Of a stretch of DNA of 55,458 nt, positions 50,004 through 55,458 are shown piece after piece. The notes beneath the pieces were generated by a model. The model had not been told where the DNA came from and made no database searches. It saw only the letters and a program-made list of their open reading frames with translations. The stretch's first letter is position 1. Every line of letters begins with the position of its first letter. A program made the translations under genes and the position numbers. This stretch comes from an uncultured Ruminococcus sp. (GTDB lineage: Bacteria; Bacillota; Clostridia; Oscillospirales; Ruminococcaceae): positions 1 to 55,458 of the forward strand of contig CAMNFV010000002.1 in the NCBI GenBank assembly GCA_946537515.1, given 5' to 3'.

Positions 50004-51089
50004 TCAGAACTTTACAGGGCTGGACGAAAGATATTTCTTTACCATCAGCGCGATTTTAAAGACGATCGCGTGATCAAATTCGCGGAGATCCAGACCGGTC
50101 AGTTTCTTGATCTTCTCAAGACGGTAGACCAGCGTGTTACGGTGAACGAACAGCTTTCTGGAGGTCTCCGAAACATTCAGGTTGTTCTCGAAGAAGCGCT
50201 GGATCGTAAACAGCGTTTCATGATCGAGACTTTCGATGCTGCCGCGCTTAAACACCTCATGCAGGAATGTTTCGCAGAGCGTCGTAGGCAGGTGATAAAT
50301 CAGGCGGGCGATGCCGAGGTTGTCATAGCTGACAATAACCTTATCGGTATCAAAGACCTTGCCGACTTCCAGCGCAGTCTGTGCTTCCTTGAAGGAACGT
50401 GCCAGATCCTTCACGCCGACAACGCTTGTGCCGATACCGACATTGACGCGGGTATAGAACTCGCTCGATAGGGTATCCGCGATAGAACGTGCAAGTTTTT
50501 CGAGGTCCTTGCTCTCGTTCGTGGACTTGATCTCCTTGACAAGCACGATATCAGTCTCTGTGATGTTGAAGACGAAATCCTTGCTCTTATCCGGGAACAG
50601 GTTCTGAATGACATCATAAGCAGAGATGTCGTTTGCGGATACGATTCTGATCAGGAATACGACGCGGCTGATTTCAGCATTGAAGTGCAGCTCGCGTGCT
50701 TTGACGACGATATCACCGGGCAGAACATTATCGAGAACAACATTCTTGATAAAGTTGTTGCGGTCATATTTCTCGTCATAATACTGCTTGATGCTGGACA
50801 TCGCGATTGCGAGGATATCAGCATACTTTGCAGCGTTCTCGTCTGTGCCCTCAACAAAAACTGCATAATCCGGGGTCGTGCGGACACCGAACGGCTTATA
50901 GGTAAAACCGTCGCGGATAAACAGGTCTCCGGATTCGTTCATATCCATGGATACGAACTCATTGGTAGTGCCGACTCTGGTCGGATCGCTGCAAGCGATG
51001 ATAGTAGCAGTTTCATCGACAACGCCGATGGTTGCATGAATGGTGTCGTGCATCTGAACGACAAGTCCCTGAAACGGTCTGTTAGACAT
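50004..51089 (-). CDS. CdaR/PucR-type transcriptional regulator
   Basis: 361 aa. N-terminal sugar-diacid-recognition-like domain (about 1-120), beginning VVQMHDTIHATIGVVDETATII. A GGDEF-like or linker middle (about 130-275) is followed by a PucR-type HTH at about 300-350 with NLNVSETSRKLFVHRNTLVYRL. CdaR proteins activate sugar-acid or stress genes. No target is obvious nearby; it lies upstream of ftsE on the same strand. Start is ATG 51089, RBS GAAGGGAT. Confidence 0.82.
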   Translation of the reverse strand: MSNRPFQGLVVQMHDTIHATIGVVDETATIIACSDPTRVGTTNEFVSMDMNESGDLFIRDGFTYKPFGVRTTPDYAVFVEGTDENAAKYADILAIAMSSIKQYYDEKYDRNNFIKNVVLDNVLPGDIVVKARELHFNAEISRVVFLIRIVSANDISAYDVIQNLFPDKSKDFVFNITETDIVLVKEIKSTNESKDLEKLARSIADTLSSEFYTRVNVGIGTSVVGVKDLARSFKEAQTALEVGKVFDTDKVIVSYDNLGIARLIYHLPTTLCETFLHEVFKRGSIESLDHETLFTIQRFFENNLNVSETSRKLFVHRNTLVYRLEKIKKLTGLDLREFDHAIVFKIALMVKKYLSSSPVKF

Positions 51090-51213
51090 AATACGATCCC
51101 TTCGCTTTCTTCATGAATTTTGATTTGGGAGTGCCATGATCTCAGGCAGGAGGGATCTGATGTCAACCGTGTATGATTCACCCAGGGTGTATCCTGATCT
51201 GAAACTATTACAG

Positions 51214-51222
51214 ATTGTAACA
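51214..51222 (-). promoter_or_regulatory. Extended -10 promoter candidate of the CdaR-type gene
   Basis: Minus-strand TGT-TACAAT, with only a weak -35 (ACAACT). About 125-nt leader follows. Confidence 0.35.
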
Positions 51223-51291
51223 TATTTCCCGTCCTTAGTTGTTAACAAACTGTGAACAGAATGTTAATATTTCGTTTGAAGCGGTATTTTC

Positions 51292-51317
51292 CGGTATTTT
51301 CATTGTGAAAAATACCG
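51292..51317. other. Hairpin between argS and the CdaR-type gene
   Basis: CGGTATTTT / AAAATACCG (51292-51300 with 51309-51317), with a second copy of CGGTATTTT directly before it. On minus no clean T tract follows, so its role as argS terminator is uncertain. Confidence 0.4.
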
Positions 51318-51368
51318 AAATTCACCATTTGAATATTGCATTCAAGTTATTCTTTGGTTACAAACCGG

Positions 51369-53138
51369 TTACATTCTTTCCGGTGCTGTTACCTTCAGCA
51401 GGCCGAGCGTATTACCGAGTGTCCGGCAAACTGCATCGCAAAGCAGAAGACGTGCATCCCGAAGATCCTCTGTTTCCGCATCGCGAACCTTGCATGCATC
51501 ATAGAATTTGTGGAATTGTGCAGCAAGATCGACCGAATATTTCGTCAGTCTGGAAGGATCAAGCTGTGCTGCAGCCGTTTCAATCTCCGCAGGCATCAGC
51601 GCAACCTGACGGATCAGTTCACGCTCAGCAGGGGAGTTCAGCAAATCAAGCTGTGCTTTATCAGCAGCCGGAATCGGCACGCCGCTCTCCGCAAGATTAC
51701 GGATCAGGCTGCAAATTCTGGCGTGCGCATACTGCACGTAATAAACCGGATTCGAGGAAGACTTCTCAACCGCCAGATCGAGATCAAATTCAAAGTGAGA
51801 ATTCGCCTCGCGCAGATTAAAGAAGAATCTTGCTGCATCGACCGGAATATCTTCAAGCAGCGTAACGAGTGTCAGCGCTTTTCCGCTGCGCTTGGATTGC
51901 TTAACCGGTTGTCCGTCCCGCATGACTGCAACCATCTGCATCAGAATCACTTCAAGCTTGGATGCATCCACACCGAGTGCAGTCAGCGCTGCTTTCAGGC
52001 GCGGTACATAGCCGTGGTGATCGGCGCCGAGCACATTAATCGCCTTATCAAAGTTACGGGTAACAAGCTTATCATAATGGTACGCGATATCCGGTACTAT
52101 ATAAGTATATAGCCCGTTGCTGCGGCGCAGGACAAAGTCCTTATCCACGCCGTAATCTGTCGCTTTAAACCAGATCGCGCCGTCCTGCTCATAGGCTTTT
52201 CCGGCCTCAAGCAGCTTATCAACGATCAGCTTTGTTTCGTTCTTTGCATGAACTGTGCTCTCACGGAACCAGTTATCGTACACGATCCGATACTGTTTCA
52301 GATCATGTTCAAGTCCGGCAATATTCAGCGGAAGCGCATATTCAACAAGTGCCTTCCGGCGCTCTTCGTCAGAAACCGACGCAAGCGCATCGCCGTGAAG
52401 ATCGTAATAGTTCTTCGCATGTGCGATGATATCCTGACCGAGATACACATCTTCCGGCATCGGGAAATCTTCCGTATTACCGTTTTCGCCGTATATCAGC
52501 TTACATAGTGCATCTGTATCCGGCGTGGATTGATAAATCGCCTGCCCTTTTTCAGAGCAAAGCTGCATGTAGCGCAGCGACAGGGATTTGCCGAACTTCT
52601 CAATCTGATTTCCGGCGTCGTTGACATAAAATTCACGTTCGGCATGATAACCGGCAGCCTGTAAAACCGATGCAAGTGTATCACCGATCGCACCGCCGCG
52701 CGCATTGCCGACATGCATCGGACCGGTCGGATTCGCGGAAACGAACTCGACAAGCACGCGCTTGCCCTTTCCGATATCCGAACAGCCATAGCGTTCACCT
52801 TCTGCAATGACATTCCGAACCACGTTAGAATACCATCTCTGTCCGAGATAGAAATTCATAAAGCCGGGGCCCGCAATCTCCACTTTATCAAAAGGGGAAC
52901 CCTTCAGATCAAGTGCATTTGCGATCTCCTCCGCAATTTTGCGCGGAGCCATATGCAATGCCTTTGCAGAAGCCATCGCAACATTGGAAGCAAAATCGCC
53001 GTGCGAACGGTCTGCCGGGATTTCAATATTAAACGCCGGCAGCGGATCCGCCGGGAACACCCCGTCAGCAACCAGCCGTCCGATTGCTTCCAGAATCAGT
53101 TTTTTTGCTTCGCTTGACGAAGCCGAAATATGATTCAA
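51369..53138 (-). CDS. argS: Arginyl-tRNA synthetase
   Basis: 589 aa from TTG 53138 (AAGGAG, 8-nt gap); GTG and TTG codons just upstream lie too close to that site. Class I synthetase. Additional N-terminal domain with DRSHGDFASNVAM. HIGH-type motif in SANPTGPMHVGNARGG. C-terminal anticodon domain with YVQYAHARICSLIR. KMSK is not evident, which is normal in many ArgS. Third gene of the ddl-DUF1934-argS operon. Confidence 0.96.
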   Translation of the reverse strand: MNHISASSSEAKKLILEAIGRLVADGVFPADPLPAFNIEIPADRSHGDFASNVAMASAKALHMAPRKIAEEIANALDLKGSPFDKVEIAGPGFMNFYLGQRWYSNVVRNVIAEGERYGCSDIGKGKRVLVEFVSANPTGPMHVGNARGGAIGDTLASVLQAAGYHAEREFYVNDAGNQIEKFGKSLSLRYMQLCSEKGQAIYQSTPDTDALCKLIYGENGNTEDFPMPEDVYLGQDIIAHAKNYYDLHGDALASVSDEERRKALVEYALPLNIAGLEHDLKQYRIVYDNWFRESTVHAKNETKLIVDKLLEAGKAYEQDGAIWFKATDYGVDKDFVLRRSNGLYTYIVPDIAYHYDKLVTRNFDKAINVLGADHHGYVPRLKAALTALGVDASKLEVILMQMVAVMRDGQPVKQSKRSGKALTLVTLLEDIPVDAARFFFNLREANSHFEFDLDLAVEKSSSNPVYYVQYAHARICSLIRNLAESGVPIPAADKAQLDLLNSPAERELIRQVALMPAEIETAAAQLDPSRLTKYSVDLAAQFHKFYDACKVRDAETEDLRDARLLLCDAVCRTLGNTLGLLKVTAPERM

Positions 53139-53192
53139 ATACAACACTCCTTCCGTTGTCTCGTCTGTATTTGACAGGCGTATCGCGGGCGT

Positions 53193-53642
53193 TTACCGCA
53201 GACGTACGCGCAGATCAATCGTATTCACAGCAGAATAGCTGTCGCCGATATCAATCAGATACCGCAGCTGAAGCCTTCCGCCGCCGGGATGAAACAGCGC
53301 ATGAATATCAAGCGCACAGAGCAGCATCTCCATATTGCCGAATACAGTTGAATACTTGACAGGATGTGTCTTCCCTTTTTCCAGTACCATAACTGCTTCT
53401 GCAAAGCCGATTTTATGAATCGTGACAAGATTCTGCGACAAAACAGTAATCACAGTCTCTCCGACTGCATTACCGGTATCATCCAGTTCCGTATATTGAA
53501 TGGTAACTTCATTGCCTTTCCGCGAGAATACGGCCGTTGTATTCAGCTCCGAACGGTCTGTTTCGCCTTCAGCAGTCTGCGTGCTGAGAATCGTCAGAAC
53601 TGCATTCTCATTACGCTCATTTTTCTGTTTTTCAGCAGACAT
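53193..53642 (-). CDS. DUF1934 (YwiB-like) protein
   Basis: 149 aa. A calycin-like beta-barrel family of unknown function: VTIQYTELDDTG, Met/Phe pattern around TVFGNMEMLLCALDI, LQLRYLIDIGDSYSAVNTIDL at the end. In Bacillus ywiB lies next to argS, and the same pairing appears here. GGAGG precedes the ATG by 4 nt. Confidence 0.8.
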   Translation of the reverse strand: MSAEKQKNERNENAVLTILSTQTAEGETDRSELNTTAVFSRKGNEVTIQYTELDDTGNAVGETVITVLSQNLVTIHKIGFAEAVMVLEKGKTHPVKYSTVFGNMEMLLCALDIHALFHPGGGRLQLRYLIDIGDSYSAVNTIDLRVRLR

Positions 53643-53660
53643 ATATCCTCCGTGTCAGGC

Positions 53661-54698
53661 TCAGAAGCTGCGATCTGCATGTTCGATTGCCTGTTCGATC
53701 AGCTTATCCAGCAAATAAGGATACCGCATTCCGAGATCCGCCATCAGTTTCGGATAGGCAGCGCTGTCAGAAAGCTCCGGCATCGTGTTTACTTCGCCAA
53801 GCAGGATATCGCCGCGATTCGTATAATAGATATCAACCAGCGCGAGCGAGCTGCATTCCAGAATGCAGAAAGCAGAAATTGCAAGATCGCGCATGATATG
53901 TACAGTCTGCTCATCCAGATCTGCCGGAATTGTCAGATCATCTTCCGAGTCACCGGTGATCTCTCCGACAAACGATGCAAACGGGGGATCGTATCCGAAT
54001 ACACCGACGCGGAATTCTCTGCCCTGCACAAGCTCCTCAACGAGAACCGTACCGTCCTGCGTAAAGGCCCGCTTGACATGCTGCGCAAGCTGTTCGCGGT
54101 TTTCAGCCACACCGGACGCAATCGCCTGATCGCTGCCGGAAGGCTTGACATAGACCGGATAATCGAGCTGAGATTCGATGCGCTCGTATTCATGCTCCAG
54201 TCTGCTCAGATTCCGCTGCGAGACAGCGACCCAGCTCGGCATCGGAATACCGGCAGAGGAAAGCAGTGCATGTGTCATCGCCTTGCTGCGGCATGCCGCA
54301 GAACTGAAAATGCCGTTGCCGACATAAGGAATATGCGAGAGCTCGCAAAGTCCCTGAATTGCACCGTCCTCGCCAAACTGTCCCTGAAGCACGGAGAAAA
54401 TCACATCAATCCGCTTGAGCGTATAATTGCCGTCTTCAAGGATCAGAATACCGCGGTGCGCGGGATCCGGCGAGAGAATTGCAGAAGCGCAGTCCGGATT
54501 TTCAATCCATTTGCCCGAAGCGATTTCATCATAATCGCCGGGAAAATACAGCCATCTGCCTTTTTTGTTGATTCCGACCGGAACAATCTCATACCGTTCG
54601 CTGTCCAGAGTACGCAGAATGGCAGCGGCAGAAGCCAGAGACGCCTCATATTCGTTGGACGACCCGCCGAACAATACAAGAAGTTTCAGTTTCGCCAC
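53661..54698 (-). CDS. ddl: D-alanine--D-alanine ligase family protein
   Basis: 345 aa, ATP-grasp. FGGSSNEYEASLASA (Glu of the first D-Ala site), VLQGQFGEDGAIQGL, KAMTHALLSSAGI, and LLGEVNTMPELSDSAAYPKL. It joins two D-Ala for peptidoglycan synthesis. The omega-loop region reads KPSGSDQAIASGV instead of the common KPxxxGSSVGV, so acceptor specificity might differ; this is only a sequence observation. 18 nt upstream of the DUF1934 gene. No VanH/VanX-type gene nearby. Confidence 0.85.
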   Translation of the reverse strand: MAKLKLLVLFGGSSNEYEASLASAAAILRTLDSERYEIVPVGINKKGRWLYFPGDYDEIASGKWIENPDCASAILSPDPAHRGILILEDGNYTLKRIDVIFSVLQGQFGEDGAIQGLCELSHIPYVGNGIFSSAACRSKAMTHALLSSAGIPMPSWVAVSQRNLSRLEHEYERIESQLDYPVYVKPSGSDQAIASGVAENREQLAQHVKRAFTQDGTVLVEELVQGREFRVGVFGYDPPFASFVGEITGDSEDDLTIPADLDEQTVHIMRDLAISAFCILECSSLALVDIYYTNRGDILLGEVNTMPELSDSAAYPKLMADLGMRYPYLLDKLIEQAIEHADRSF

Positions 54699-54885
54699 AG
54701 TTCCATAGCCCCTTTCGATTTAAAAATCTTGCGTCAAATGTTGTATTCATTGCGTTTTGGGCATTTTGCCATTTGTGCATAATTCTGATACAGCATCGCA
54801 GAAACCAATGAAAAAACGCTAAAAAGCGAAAAATCGCGTGAACACGCAAAACTGCCGTTCACGACAAAATTTTTCGTACATATCT

Positions 54886-54914
54886 ATTTTAGCATACTTC
54901 ACAAAAAAATGCAA
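54886..54914 (-). promoter_or_regulatory. SigA-type promoter of the ddl-DUF1934-argS operon
   Basis: Minus-strand TTGCAT (54914-54909), 17-nt spacer, TAAAAT (54891-54886). Confidence 0.72.
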
Positions 54915-55105
54915 GTGTTTTTTTGCAAAATCACAGAAAAATTTTTGAAAAATCGTTTTTTCGATATTGGGACGGTGAAACTTCTTGCTTTTTTATACAA
55001 ATCAAGTCAGCAATCCCCGATTTTGACACCAATCGGCTTTTCTTGATTTCAACTTAAATGATTTATAAATAGTATTGTCATCAGAATAAGACAAGCAAAT
55101 ACCGC

Positions 55106-55140
55106 AACAGCCGCAGGTGTTTTGCGCACCGGCGGCTGTT
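55106..55140 (-). terminator. Terminator-like hairpin after the dockerin gene
   Basis: AACAGCCGC / GCGGCTGTT (55106-55114 with 55132-55140) plus inner GGTG/CACC. On minus it is followed by GCGGTATTTG, a poor T tract. Confidence 0.55.
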
Positions 55141-55155
55141 CGGCTTTATTCAAAA

Positions 55156-55458
55156 TCAATCGAGCTTTGCGATTTTGCGGAGAATTGCAATCACATCGTC
55201 TCCGGTGATGTTACTGTCGAAGTTAAGGTCAGCGTTGATTTTGCCTTGCTCGGAGATTTCGGCTTCGGTATCCTCTGCGACAAAGCGCGCAGCCAGAACC
55301 GCATCCGAGACATCAATCGCGTTGTCAAGGTTGACATCTCCGACGGCTGCGAGGGAGTTTTGGCCGAGTGCTGACAGCACGATGTCAGGCCCCCAAACTG
55401 CCGTACGCATTCCTGTTGCTTCATAGATATCTGCAACAAGTGCAAACTGCTCCGCATA
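55156..55458 (-). CDS. Secreted protein ending in a dockerin, N-terminus outside window
   Basis: The last 100 residues of a gene that enters from the right; the frame is open to the window edge. The ATG in the track is internal. Residues after AAVGDVNLDNAIDVSDAV form a two-repeat dockerin: first loop DVNLDNAIDVSD, second ADLNFDSNITGDD, ending ILRKIAKLD. The preceding YAEQFALVADIYEATG helix belongs to an upstream domain I cannot identify. The product should be cellulosome-bound. Confidence 0.85.
   Translation of the reverse strand, partial: YAEQFALVADIYEATGMRTAVWGPDIVLSALGQNSLAAVGDVNLDNAIDVSDAVLAARFVAEDTEAEISEQGKINADLNFDSNITGDDVIAILRKIAKLD

Larger units (their letters stand above)
54699..55155. 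other. Intergenic region of 457 nt, no gene
   Basis: Contains the ddl promoter (54886-54914) and a leader of about 180 nt. The leader has a hairpin CGTGAAC/GTTCACG (54837-54843 with 54857-54863) followed on minus by GCGATTTTTCGC and CGCTTTTTAGCGTTTTTT. The right half (54915-55105) is AT-rich with CCGATT/AATCGG near 55016 and nothing else recognisable. Confidence 0.6.

Noticed and set aside
53364-54782. 472-aa plus ORF
   Set aside because: Antisense of ddl and the DUF1934 gene, both recognised families with RBS.

Overview
The window reads as a low-to-mid GC Gram-positive anaerobe of the Ruminococcus / Oscillospiraceae kind. Three proteins carry dockerin modules (two SGNH esterases and a truncated protein at the right edge), which implies cohesin partners and a cellulosome. 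Threonine-rich linkers, SigA-type promoters with 17-nt spacers, GGAGG-type ribosome binding sites, many TTG/GTG starts, ftsEX, feoB, mecA-like and pdaA-like genes all fit a clostridial fibre degrader. The genus is an inference; no rRNA gene is present. I saw no tRNA, CRISPR array, insertion sequence, prophage or plasmid gene. This is ordinary chromosome with several unusual modules.

Left part (1-8.3 kb, all minus). A proline-repeat protein runs off the left edge. It is followed by a tight operon, reading leftward from 8134: membrane sensor-like protein, ECF sigma factor, a paralogous second sensor-like protein, ABC ATPase, large ABC permease. The operon has a SigA-like promoter bracketed by a perfect 11-bp inverted repeat. 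At 8.4-11.7 kb two dockerin-bearing SGNH/GDSL esterases lie in tandem on plus.

11.8-18.0 kb: pdaA-like deacetylase and a small membrane protein (minus), rpe (plus), a MecA-like adaptor (minus), then the most unusual block. This is an operon of three Rnf-type membrane subunits (D-, E- and A-like) without RnfB, C or G and without the four cysteines that hold the Rnf/Nqr [2Fe-2S] cluster, followed by an anchored glycosidase-like protein.

18.2-25.7 kb: cmk and an in-frame fusion of a PlsC acyltransferase to an acidic, membrane-spanning, apparently inactive VanY-like domain; an ECF sigma / membrane regulator pair; FeoA-FeoB fusion. 25.8-33.7 kb: nspC, a cell-wall amidase, an orphan FkbH-type protein, a small acidic membrane protein, and a translation-related operon ttcA-tsaD-trmN6-like-rsmI.

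33.7-41.4 kb (minus): coaX with an ECF-transporter S component (probable pantothenate uptake and activation), ppk with an AI-2E family permease, an ECF sigma / zinc anti-sigma pair, and a GH130 phosphorylase. 41.4-49.8 kb (minus): ftsE-ftsX-murein hydrolase-ctpA continue directly into GH95 fucosidase and GH26 mannanase, so division-associated wall hydrolysis and hemicellulose breakdown may share a transcript. 50-54.7 kb (minus): a CdaR/PucR-type regulator, and the operon ddl-DUF1934-argS. The right edge holds the C-terminal dockerin of a further secreted protein.

Three themes recur: sigma/anti-sigma surface sensing (three ECF modules), envelope building and remodelling (ddl, ftsEX, M23, amidase, PdaA, PlsC-VanY), and plant or host glycan use. 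Several membrane or surface proteins keep a recognisable fold while lacking catalytic or cofactor residues.
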